A DNA stretch of 44,808 nt from Kitasatospora phosalacinea (GTDB lineage Bacteria; Actinomycetota; Actinomycetes; Streptomycetales; Streptomycetaceae), in contig NZ_JNYE01000065.1 of assembly GCF_000717185.1 (NCBI RefSeq), forward strand, positions 1 to 44,808, written 5' to 3'. Each line of letters begins with the position of its first letter. The first letter of the stretch is position 1. A program made the translations under genes and the position numbers. Shown piece by piece: positions 8,002 through 14,925 of the stretch. A model generated the notes under the pieces. It saw only the letters and a list, made by a program, of their open reading frames with translations, searched no databases and was not told where the DNA came from.

Positions 8002-8217
8002 TCAGGCGTCGGGGTCGTACTCGTAGCGCCAGCGGTACCGCCCCCTGGCGTCGTGCTCCTTGGCGCGGCGGTAGACCAGGGTGGTGGCCGGGGTGTCCCC
8101 GTGCGCGGGGACGGGCACCCGGTAGACCTTGGGGACGTGGTGGGTCATGCCCAGCAGGACCGGCAGGACCCGGCCGTCCAGCGGCCCCCCGACGAACTCG
8201 GTGTCGGCGCTCTTCAT
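8002..8217 (-). CDS. Small conserved hypothetical protein, 71 aa
   Basis: This 71-residue protein begins MKSADTEFVGGPLDGRVLPVL and ends in a charged, tyrosine-rich tail (GRYRWRYEYDPDA). The GGPLDG start resembles short proteins of unknown function that are common in streptomycete genomes and phages. There is no membrane segment or signal peptide. The start at 8217 is preferred over a longer frame because the added residues are low-complexity proline and histidine. It is convergent with padR. No function is proposed. Confidence 0.65.
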   Translation of the reverse strand: MKSADTEFVGGPLDGRVLPVLLGMTHHVPKVYRVPVPAHGDTPATTLVYRRAKEHDARGRYRWRYEYDPDA

Positions 8218-8634
8218 CCGACCAGGGTAGGCGCGGCGCGGAGCGTCCGGTGCGGGCGGGTGTGTCCGTTCCGCAGCGGGGGTGTGGAGCGGGTGTGACG
8301 GGGGCGGCACCGCCCCCGGTCATGGGGAGGGCTCCGGGAGCCTTATCCTGCTACGTACGCCCCCGGGGTCGACCCGGGTCCGCGGGCCCGTACGGGCCGG
8401 GTGGGGTGCGCCGTGGTGCGCCCGCCCGCCGAGCGCGACTCCCGTGCCTCCGTACCCGCCCCCCGGACGCCGGCCGCCCGGAGACCCCGGTGCGGGTCGG
8501 CGGCAGGACGCCCCCGCGCGGTGCACCCCTCCGGGAAGCAGTGCGCCGCTCCGTGCGTTGGCGTCGGTTGTTGCGTAGGTGGCCGTGCCGTACCTGGCAC
8601 GGCAGCTCAGGCAGGTGCGTGCGGAAGGGGCCAG
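8218..8634. other. 417-bp palindrome-rich leader upstream of prim-pol-domain gene
   Basis: No coding gene is supported. The stretch contains a series of perfect inverted repeats: 8300-8317 (8-bp arms, CA loop), 8330-8342 (GGCTCC/GGAGCC), 8366-8375 (GGGTCGACCC), 8385-8398 (GGCCCGTACGGGCC) and 8582-8603 (GCCGTGCC/GGCACGGC, 6-bp spacer). TATCCT near 8345 could be a -10 box, which would imply a leader of more than 250 nt. It does not match any riboswitch class I can recognise. Confidence 0.45.
8582..8603. promoter_or_regulatory. Perfect inverted repeat before prim-pol-domain gene
   Basis: GCCGTGCC and GGCACGGC flank a six-base spacer, 31 bp upstream of the ATG. It may be an operator or a 5'-leader hairpin just before the ribosome binding site (GGAAGGGG). 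Confidence 0.5.
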
Positions 8635-9333
8635 ATGCAAGCCAGCAGCAGGTGGACGTCCTGGTGGCGGCGGGGCGGGCGGGGCCGTCCGGAGGCCGCC
8701 GGAGCGGACGCGGCCGCGCGGCTGGACCTGCTGCTGGGGGCGGCCGGGGCGGGGTTCCCGGTGGCGCCCGCGGCGCACCCGGCCGGGCACCGGTGCTCGT
8801 GCGACCGGGTCGGCTGTCCGGCCCCGGCCCAGCACCCGCTGTCCTTCGCCTGGCAGTCCCAGGCCACCACCGACGCCGAGCAGTTGGCGCGCTGGCTCTC
8901 CCGGGACCCGGAGGCGAACTTCGTCACCGCGACCGGCCGCGCGCACGACGTGCTGGACGTGCCGGCCGAGGCGGGCGTGCTCGCCCTGGAGCGGCTGGAG
9001 GCGCTCGGCGCGGTCGGCCCGGTGGCCGCCGTCGGTGCCGACCGGTACCTGTTCTTCACCGCGACCCGCGGCACCCCGCAGGACGAGGACGAGTGGTGGA
9101 CCAGCGCGCTGGACTCCACCCCCGACACCGTCTCCGAGCACCCCGGCCTGCGCTGGCACTGCCGCGGCTCGTACACCCTCGTCCCGCCGGCCGCGCTGCC
9201 GGACGGCTCCGAGGTGCGCTGGCTGCGCGGTCCCGAGCACCCGCTGCCGGACCCGCTGCGGGTGCTGGACGTGCTGACCGACGCGTGCACGGAGGTCGGC
9301 GCGGTGGCCCAGGAGCAGTGGCTGATCGGCTGA
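8635..9333 (+). CDS. Stand-alone prim-pol-domain protein, active site degenerate
   Basis: This 232-residue protein matches the bifunctional DNA primase/polymerase N-terminal (prim-pol, archaeo-eukaryotic primase) family: a hydrophobic start FPVAPAAHP, FAWQSQATTDAEQLARWL, the strand NFVTATGRAHDVLDVPAEAG, and the late motif WHCRGSYTLVPPAALPDG. In true prim-pols the middle strand carries a catalytic DxD pair; here it reads D105-VL-D108-V-P110, so catalysis is doubtful. A cluster H52-x-C54-x-C56-x4-C61 could bind a metal. No helicase or plasmid replication gene is nearby, so I infer a housekeeping or regulatory role rather than replication. GGAAGGGG precedes the ATG. It converges on map. Confidence 0.78.
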   Translation: MQASSRWTSWWRRGGRGRPEAAGADAAARLDLLLGAAGAGFPVAPAAHPAGHRCSCDRVGCPAPAQHPLSFAWQSQATTDAEQLARWLSRDPEANFVTATGRAHDVLDVPAEAGVLALERLEALGAVGPVAAVGADRYLFFTATRGTPQDEDEWWTSALDSTPDTVSEHPGLRWHCRGSYTLVPPAALPDGSEVRWLRGPEHPLPDPLRVLDVLTDACTEVGAVAQEQWLIG

Positions 9334-9360
9334 GGCCGCCGCCGTGCCGGGGCCGTGCGC

Positions 9361-10206
9361 TCAGGGCAGGGTGAGGATCTCCGCGCCGTCCGCGGTGACC
9401 AGCAGGGTGTGCTCGAACTGGGCGGTGCGCTTGCGGTCCTTGGTGACCACCGTCCAGCCGTCCGGCCAGACCTCGTAGTCGTAGGTGCCCAGGGTGAGCA
9501 TCGGCTCGATGGTGAACGTCATCCCGGGCCTGATCACCTCGGTGGCCCGGTCGCTGTCGTAGTGCGGGATGATCAGGCCGGAGTGGAACGAGGTGTTGAT
9601 GCCGTGGCCGGTGAAGTCGCGCACCACGCCGTAGTCGAACCGCTTGGCGTACGACTCGATCACCCGGCCGATCACGTTGACCTGCCGGCCCGGCCGGACG
9701 GCCTTGATCGCCCGGTTCAGCGCCTCCTCGGTGCGCTCGACCAGCAGTCGCGACTCCTCGTCCACCTCGCCGCACAGGTAGGTGGCGTTCAGGTCGCCGT
9801 GCACGCCGTGGATGAACGCGGTCGCGTCGATGTTGACGATGTCGCCGTCCTGCAGCACGGTCGAGTCCGGGATGCCGTGGCAGATCACCTCGTTGACCGA
9901 GGTGCAGATCGACTTCGGGAAGCCCCGGTAGCCCAGGTCCGACGGGTACGCGCCGTGGTCGCACATGTAGGCGTGGGCGACGGCGTCCAGCTCGTCGGTG
10001 GTCACGCCCGGGGCGATCAGCTTCGCGGCCTCGGCCATCGCCCGCGCCGCGATCCGCCCGGCGATCCGCATCTTCTCGATCGTCTCGGCGTCCTGCACCT
10101 CGGGGCCGGTGTACGGCGTCGGCGCGGGCTTGCCGACGTACTCCGGACGCGCGATGTGCGCGGGGACCTTGCGGGTGGGGGACAGCGTGCCGGGTACCAG
10201 AGCCAT
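9361..10206 (-). CDS. map: Methionine aminopeptidase type I
   Basis: This 281-residue cytoplasmic enzyme removes the initiator methionine from nascent proteins. All five metal ligands of the pita-bread fold are present: D127 ([10 protein letters not shown]), D138 (HGDLNATY), H201 (FTGHGIN), E234 (TIEPML) and E265 (QFEHTLLV). An N-terminal extension of about 40 residues ([20 protein letters not shown]) is typical of the actinobacterial MetAP1c class. The ATG at 10206 is preferred to an upstream in-frame ATG that adds eight residues. It is divergent from a small SPOR-type gene with a 129-bp shared promoter region. Confidence 0.96.
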   Translation of the reverse strand: MALVPGTLSPTRKVPAHIARPEYVGKPAPTPYTGPEVQDAETIEKMRIAGRIAARAMAEAAKLIAPGVTTDELDAVAHAYMCDHGAYPSDLGYRGFPKSICTSVNEVICHGIPDSTVLQDGDIVNIDATAFIHGVHGDLNATYLCGEVDEESRLLVERTEEALNRAIKAVRPGRQVNVIGRVIESYAKRFDYGVVRDFTGHGINTSFHSGLIIPHYDSDRATEVIRPGMTFTIEPMLTLGTYDYEVWPDGWTVVTKDRKRTAQFEHTLLVTADGAEILTLP

Positions 10207-10335
10207 GACGGCGAGTGTATCGGCCGCCACCCGTCCGGACCCGGCCGCGTGTACGGCCGCCGCGGCGGGAAAGGATCACCACCGACCGCCGCGGCCCGCC
10301 GCCGCGGCGCCCACCGCGGGACGGGAGAGCAGACG

Positions 10336-10560
10336 ATGGTGTTCGGCCGCAGCAAGCCCACCGGGCAGCCGGGGGAGTGGTTCTACTGCATCAGGCACGG
10401 CAAGGTCGAGGAGGGCCCGGAGTGCCCGGCCAAGGACCGGCTCGGCCCGTACGCCAGCCGGGAGGAAGCCGCGCGCGCCCTGGAGACCGCCGCCGAGCGC
10501 AACCAGGAGTGGCGCGAGGACCCGCGCTGGAACGACGGGGAGCCCCGCGAGGAGGGCTGA
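10336..10560 (+). CDS. Small SPOR-type domain protein, 74 aa
   Basis: This 74-residue protein (MVFGRSKPTGQPGEWFYCIR start) has a pattern common in actinobacterial proteins annotated as SPOR domain-containing: WFYCIRHGKVEEGPE, RLGPYASREEAARALETA, and an acidic C-terminus. It lacks a signal or membrane segment, so a cell-wall-binding role like classic SPOR proteins is unlikely; a cytoplasmic role is unknown. GGGAGAG lies upstream of the ATG. It ends seven bases from the convergent MFS gene. Confidence 0.75.
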   Translation: MVFGRSKPTGQPGEWFYCIRHGKVEEGPECPAKDRLGPYASREEAARALETAAERNQEWREDPRWNDGEPREEG

Positions 10561-10567
10561 CGGCGGC

Positions 10568-11863
10568 TCAGGAGACGCCCGCGGCCTGGCGCTCGTGCTG
10601 CTCGCGCACCGCCAGCGCGTGCGGGTCGGTGCGCGAGTCCCAGGCCAGCAGCTTCGGGACGGCCGCGGTCAGCGCCAGCACGCCCGCCACGCACAGCAGG
10701 CCGCCCGCCCAGATCGAGCCGCGCACCCCCACCAGCGCCGCCATCCCGCCCGCCCGGACCTGGCCCAGCTGCGGGCCCACCGAGTACGAGAGCACCTCGA
10801 CCCCGGCGAGCCGCCCGCGCAGCTGGTCGGGGATCGACTGGTTCCAGATCGTCGACCGGGCCACCCCGCTGACCTGGTCCGCCCCGCCCGCCACCGCCAG
10901 GAACAGCAGCACCAGCCAGACGTTCCCGACCAGGCCCGCCAGCGCCATCGCCGCGCCCCAGCCGAGCGCCGCGAACAGCAGCATCCGCCCGTGCCGGTGC
11001 ACCCGGGCCGTCCAGCCGCCGGTCGCCGCCACCAGCAGCGCCCCCGCCGCGGTCGCCCCGTACAGCAGGCCCAGCGCCCACTCGGCGTCCAACTCGGCGG
11101 CCAGGAACGGGTACAGCGCCACCGGGTAGGCGAACAGCATCGCCACCAGGTCGATCGCGTACGTGCCCAGCAGGTCCTTGCGGCTCCAGGCGTACGCCAG
11201 GCCCTGGCCGATGGTGCGCAGCGACGGGGCCTCGGCGCTCTCGGCGGGCGGCACCGGGCGCATCCGGGCGATCAGCGCCAGCGAGAGGAGGAAGGTCAGC
11301 AGGTCCAGCGCGTAGGCGCTGCGGGCCCCGGCGAGCGCGACCACCACGCCGGCCAGCGGCGGGCCGGCCACCGAGGCGACGTTGCGGTACAGCGAGTTCA
11401 GGGCGAACGCGGCGGGCAGCTGGTCGTGCGCCACCACCCGGGGGACCATCGAGTCCAGCGCCGGGCGCTGGAGCCCCGCCAGCGCCGCGGTCAGCGCCGC
11501 GACCAGGTAGATCGGCCACAGCAGCGGGTGCGGCAGCAGCGAGTTGGCCAGCATCAGCGCCGCCAGCAGGGCCAGCCCGGCCTCGCTCAGCAGCACCAGG
11601 CGGCGCCGGTCCAGCGCGTCCGCCAGGGCGCCGCCCCACAGGCCGAACACCACCAGCGGCACCAGCTCGAACGCGCCCACCAGGCCCACCGCGAAGGTCG
11701 AGCCGGTCAGCTCCTTGATCTGGATCGGCAGCGCCACGAAGGACAGGAAGCTGCCGAAGCCCGTGACGCACCCCGAGGCCCAGAGCAGCCGGAAGTCCCG
11801 GGAGGCGCGCCAGGGCGCGAGGTCGGGGAGGAGTCGGCGGAGGAAGGGAGCGGTGCTGGTCAC
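10568..11863 (-). CDS. MFS transporter (EntS/MFS_3-like)
   Basis: This 431-residue inner-membrane protein has about twelve hydrophobic segments. Family features include RLLWASGCVTGFGSFLSFVA near the N-terminus, the loop motif LWGGALADALDRRRLVLLSE, and the duplicated second half starting near 215. The pattern fits the MFS_3 group that includes enterobactin exporter EntS and macrolide exporters. Direction (efflux) is inferred from the family and no substrate is assigned. Translation probably starts at GTG 11863. The C-terminal tail is charged and cytoplasmic. No regulator or biosynthetic gene is adjacent that would point to a substrate. Confidence 0.88.
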   Translation of the reverse strand: MTSTAPFLRRLLPDLAPWRASRDFRLLWASGCVTGFGSFLSFVALPIQIKELTGSTFAVGLVGAFELVPLVVFGLWGGALADALDRRRLVLLSEAGLALLAALMLANSLLPHPLLWPIYLVAALTAALAGLQRPALDSMVPRVVAHDQLPAAFALNSLYRNVASVAGPPLAGVVVALAGARSAYALDLLTFLLSLALIARMRPVPPAESAEAPSLRTIGQGLAYAWSRKDLLGTYAIDLVAMLFAYPVALYPFLAAELDAEWALGLLYGATAAGALLVAATGGWTARVHRHGRMLLFAALGWGAAMALAGLVGNVWLVLLFLAVAGGADQVSGVARSTIWNQSIPDQLRGRLAGVEVLSYSVGPQLGQVRAGGMAALVGVRGSIWAGGLLCVAGVLALTAAVPKLLAWDSRTDPHALAVREQHERQAAGVS

Positions 11864-11914
11864 ATGGCCAGATGCTGCGTCACCGGGACGGAACGGGGCA
11901 ACCGGTTTTTCCCG

Positions 11915-11998
11915 CCACGGACACGGCTGCGGCCACGGCCACGGCTGCGGCTGCGGCTGCGGCTGCGGACACGGCCACGGCCGCGGACACCGGGACGG
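11915..11998. repeat. Hexanucleotide repeat tract (NNRCGG), 14 units
   Basis: Fourteen consecutive hexamers fit NNRCGG or a close variant, including four CTGCGG in a row (11945-11968), plus CCACGG and ACACGG. It lies in the 139-bp gap between the 5' end of the MFS gene and the 3' end of the next gene on the same strand. It is probably a slippage-generated microsatellite. Confidence 0.8.
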
Positions 11999-12002
11999 GC
12001 GG

Positions 12003-12593
12003 CTACCAGCGCAGCACCGGCGAGGCGGTCAGCCGCTCCGCCAGCCGGGAGAGCCGGGAGCGCGGCGGGGTGGCCGAGGTGGCCGAGCTGACCAGGTGCT
12101 GCACCAGCTCGAAGGGCTCCGGCGCGGCGCCCGGCACGGTGAGGCGCTCGTGCGCCAGGTCGGTCAGCTCCGGGTCGCCGTCGTCCAGGCAGAGCAGCAC
12201 CGCCCCGGCCCGGCGGGCGTCGTCCAGCCGCTCCAGCAGCGGCGCGTCGGCCGGGCCGGGCGCCACCAGCAGCACCGTCGCGCCCGCGCGCGCCTCCGCG
12301 AGCCGGGGCAGGCCGCACGCCAGGTGCTCCGGCGCGCCCGCCGGGACGGCGTGCCGCAGCAGCGTCGGGGCCAGCTCCGGCAGGCCGCCGTACGCGGCCT
12401 CGTCGCTCAGGTGCGCCGCCAGGTGCCAGGGCTCGTAGCGGGGGGTGCCGACCAGGAGCAGGCCGGTCGCGCTGCGCCTGGTCACCGAGCCGCGCAGCGC
12501 GGTGGCGAAGGCGCCCGCCCGTTCGGGCCAGCCGGTGCCCGCCAGCGACTGCCGGAGTGCGGAAACTCTCACCGCGTCCATGCGCGACAGCAT
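12003..12593 (-). CDS. Conserved hypothetical protein
   Basis: This 196-residue soluble protein was not recognised. It shows alternating beta/alpha segments (ATGLLLVGTP, GATVLLVAPG, GAVLLCLDDGDPEL) that suggest a Rossmann-like fold, and it has a conserved-looking WHLAAHLSDEAAY stretch near residue 56. There is no signal peptide or membrane helix. The true start may be the ATG at 12581 (MDAVRVSAL) or a nearby GTG. It is divergent from the F420 reductase with only 35 bp between start codons, so the promoters must overlap. Confidence 0.65.
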   Translation of the reverse strand: MLSRMDAVRVSALRQSLAGTGWPERAGAFATALRGSVTRRSATGLLLVGTPRYEPWHLAAHLSDEAAYGGLPELAPTLLRHAVPAGAPEHLACGLPRLAEARAGATVLLVAPGPADAPLLERLDDARRAGAVLLCLDDGDPELTDLAHERLTVPGAAPEPFELVQHLVSSATSATPPRSRLSRLAERLTASPVLRW

Positions 12594-12628
12594 GCTGCCC
12601 CGGCGGCGGGTTTGGCAGGATCTTCGCC

Positions 12629-13345
12629 ATGACGCAACCCGATTCAGTGAACGCGACGGCAGTGAACGCGACGGCCGGACCCGGCCGGAACCTGCCCGAC
12701 GTCTCCCACCTCGTGGTGGGCGTCCTCGGCGGCACCGGCGACCAGGGCCGCGGCCTCGCCCTGCGGCTGGCCAGGGCCGGGCAGCGGGTGGTGGTCGGCT
12801 CCCGCAGCGCCGAGCGCGCCGAGGCCTGCGCCGCCGAGCTGGGCCTGGGCATCCGCGGCGCCGACAACGCGGCCTGCGCCGCCGAGAGCGACGTGGTGAT
12901 CGTCGCGGTGCCGTGGGACGGCCACGCCGAGACGCTGACCTCGCTGCGGACCGAGCTCGCCGGGAAGATCGTGGTGGACTGCGTCAACCCGCTGGGCTTC
13001 GACAAGCAGGGCGCCTACCCGCTGCAGGTCCCCGAGGGCTCGGCCGCCCAGCAGGCCGCCGCGCTGCTGCCCGACTCCACCGTCACCGCCGCCTTCCACC
13101 ACCTGTCGGCGGTGCTGCTGCAGGACGAGAGCGTCGAGCGGATCGACACCGACGTGATGGTGCTCGGCGAGGACCGGGCCGCCACCGAGGTCGTGCAGGC
13201 GCTGGCCTCCCGGATCCCCGGCATGCGCGGCATCTTCGCGGGCCGGCTGCGCAACGCCCACCAGGTGGAGTCGCTGGTCGCCAACCTGATCTCGGTCAAC
13301 CGCCGCTACAAGGCGCACGCGGGCCTGCGGATCACCGACGTGTGA
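12629..13345 (+). CDS. npdG: NADPH-dependent F420 reductase
   Basis: This 238-residue cytoplasmic oxidoreductase transfers hydride between NADPH and coenzyme F420. After a short tail there is a Rossmann nucleotide-binding motif VGVLGGTGDQGRGLALRLA, followed by VVVGSRSAERA (phosphate recognition for NADP), VVIVAVPWDGHAETL, VDCVNPLGF, and the family-typical TAFHHLSA-like segment (VTAAFHHLSAVLL). The tail codes for a perfect repeat VNATAVNATA from a 15-bp tandem duplication (12647-12676). The ATG follows a weak ribosome site. Presence of F420 chemistry is typical of streptomycetes. No F420 synthesis gene lies in this window. Confidence 0.92.
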   Translation: MTQPDSVNATAVNATAGPGRNLPDVSHLVVGVLGGTGDQGRGLALRLARAGQRVVVGSRSAERAEACAAELGLGIRGADNAACAAESDVVIVAVPWDGHAETLTSLRTELAGKIVVDCVNPLGFDKQGAYPLQVPEGSAAQQAAALLPDSTVTAAFHHLSAVLLQDESVERIDTDVMVLGEDRAATEVVQALASRIPGMRGIFAGRLRNAHQVESLVANLISVNRRYKAHAGLRITDV

Positions 13346-13504
13346 GCCCGGCGCGCGCCGCGGCCCGCCCCGCGCCCCCGGCGCGCGCCCACCCGTCCCG
13401 CTCCGAGGCCGCCCCCGTCCCGCCCCGGGGCCACCCCGGGCCCGACCGGCCCGTTCGGTCGGCGAGAATGGACGGGCACACCGCGACCCCGGAGGAGCCC
13501 CGCC

Positions 13505-13711
13505 ATGCCCCGCAACGCCCTGTACGCCGCGACCGTCCTCGTCCTGGCGGTGGCCGCCGCGGTGGTCTCGTTCAGCAACGGCAACTGGTACGGCGTGATC
13601 TGGGTCCTGATGGCCTGCGTGGCCAGCAACATCACCTGGTACTACCTGCGCAAGGACCGCATCGAGCGCCGCGCCGCGGCCGCGGCCGCCGCCCCCGCCC
13701 AGCGGGGCTGA
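13505..13711 (+). CDS. Small two-helix membrane protein, 68 aa
   Basis: This 68-residue protein has two hydrophobic helices (ALYAATVLVLAVAAAVVSF and WYGVIWVLMACVASNITWYY) and a basic, Ala-rich cytoplasmic tail (RKDRIERRAAAAAAA). GGAGGA precedes the ATG. It converges on the M50 peptidase gene and follows npdG by 159 bp. The layout resembles small streptomycete membrane proteins of unknown function. Confidence 0.7.
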   Translation: MPRNALYAATVLVLAVAAAVVSFSNGNWYGVIWVLMACVASNITWYYLRKDRIERRAAAAAAAPAQRG

Positions 13712-13727
13712 CCGCCGCCCCCGCGGC

Positions 13728-14543
13728 CTAGTAGCCCTTCCAGAACGAGAACATCGCGTGGCCGATGTCGCTGTACGCGATGTTGGCGCCGAACAGGTCG
13801 AAGATCCACGACACCAGGTCGTACATCCACTGCCCGACCTCGCTCTGCCACATCAGCGCGAACAGCAGCAGCATGCCGTAGGGCGCGTACGGGGCGACCG
13901 CCCGCCGGGTCCGGTACGACAGCCAGGGCTCGATGATGCCGTAGCCGTCCAGGCCGGGCACCGGCAGCAGGTTCAGGATCGCCGCGGTGACCTGGAGGTA
14001 GGCCAGGAAGGCCAGCGCCGACGCCAGCGGCGAGACGGGGAAGGCGTACTCGCCGATGACGGAGGGCGTGTCGGTGTCGTTGAACCAGCCCCCGCTGACC
14101 AGCACCAGCGTCACCACGCCGAAGGCCACGTTCACCAGCGGCCCGGCCGCCGAGATCAGGCTGTGCTTGAGGCGGCCGGCGATCCGGTCCCGCTCGATGT
14201 ACACCGCGCCGCCGGGCAGGCCGATGCCGCCCATGATCACGAAGACCACCGGCAGCACGAAGCTCAGCACCACGTGCCCGTACTTCAGCGGGTTCAGCGT
14301 CAGGTAGCCCTTGGTGCCGACCGTGATGTCGCCGCCCGCCAGCGCGGTGCGGGCGTGCGCGTACTCGTGCAGGCAGAGCGAGACCATCCAGCCCGCCACC
14401 ACGAACAGGAACACGCCGAACCGCGCGTTGCCCCAGCCGGTGGCCAGCGCGAAGCCGGAGGCGACCAGGATGGCGGCCATCGCCAGGAAGATCGGGCTGA
14501 CCCGGTTCTCCGCGCTGCGCTGGCCGGTGCTGGCGTAGGTCAT
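13728..14543 (-). CDS. M50 family site-2-type intramembrane metalloprotease
   Basis: This 271-residue polytopic membrane protein has the zinc motif H59-E-x-x-H63 (SLCLHEYAHA) within a transmembrane segment and a distal NLLPVPGLDGYGI motif that supplies the third metal ligand, as in SpoIVFB and Rip-type proteases. There is no PDZ or CBS domain, so it is a minimal member. Such enzymes cut membrane-anchored anti-sigma factors or other membrane proteins; the substrate here is unknown. The ATG at 14543 begins a stretch matching the family, and the longer frame upstream is low-complexity. It is divergent from the AfsR-like gene. Confidence 0.88.
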   Translation of the reverse strand: MTYASTGQRSAENRVSPIFLAMAAILVASGFALATGWGNARFGVFLFVVAGWMVSLCLHEYAHARTALAGGDITVGTKGYLTLNPLKYGHVVLSFVLPVVFVIMGGIGLPGGAVYIERDRIAGRLKHSLISAAGPLVNVAFGVVTLVLVSGGWFNDTDTPSVIGEYAFPVSPLASALAFLAYLQVTAAILNLLPVPGLDGYGIIEPWLSYRTRRAVAPYAPYGMLLLFALMWQSEVGQWMYDLVSWIFDLFGANIAYSDIGHAMFSFWKGY

Positions 14544-14925
14544 GACGTGGGGGCTCCGGGGTGGTGGTGGGTGCGCTCGCGGCTGCGGTCGCGGACGGGG
14601 GGACGGGCGTCCGATCATGCCGCCCACCGGGCGTCCGGGACAAGCGGCCCAGGGTGAACGCACGGGAGCGACCGGACGTTCCGCCGCCCCGGCCGCCGCC
14701 GTCCCCGCCGTCGCCCCGCCGCTGCCCGTCCGCTGTCCCTGCCGGCTCGTCCTCGTCCTCGGCCCCGCTTGCCGCCGCCCCCCAGCCACCCCGTCGCCTG
14801 TCTGCTGTCTTTGCCGCCGTCCCCGCCACTGTCCCGCCGTCCCCGCTGCCCCACCCGCCGCCGTCCGCCCGGGGATTCCGCACGGGTGTGCGTCCGGGCC
14901 CCGGTGCGTCCCGCAGAATGGGCGG
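14544..14925. other. 382-bp divergent intergenic region, pyrimidine-rich plus strand
   Basis: No gene is supported. From about 14680 to 14870 the plus strand is dominated by C and T with very few A, interrupted by CTGTC words at 14733, 14798, 14805 and 14829. It must hold the promoters of the M50 protease and the AfsR-like regulator, but no clear -10/-35 pair stands out. Confidence 0.4.

Noticed and set aside
8300..8342. Rho-independent terminator
   Set aside because: No gene ends nearby on the same strand, and no T tract follows; better regarded as part of a structured leader or operator region.
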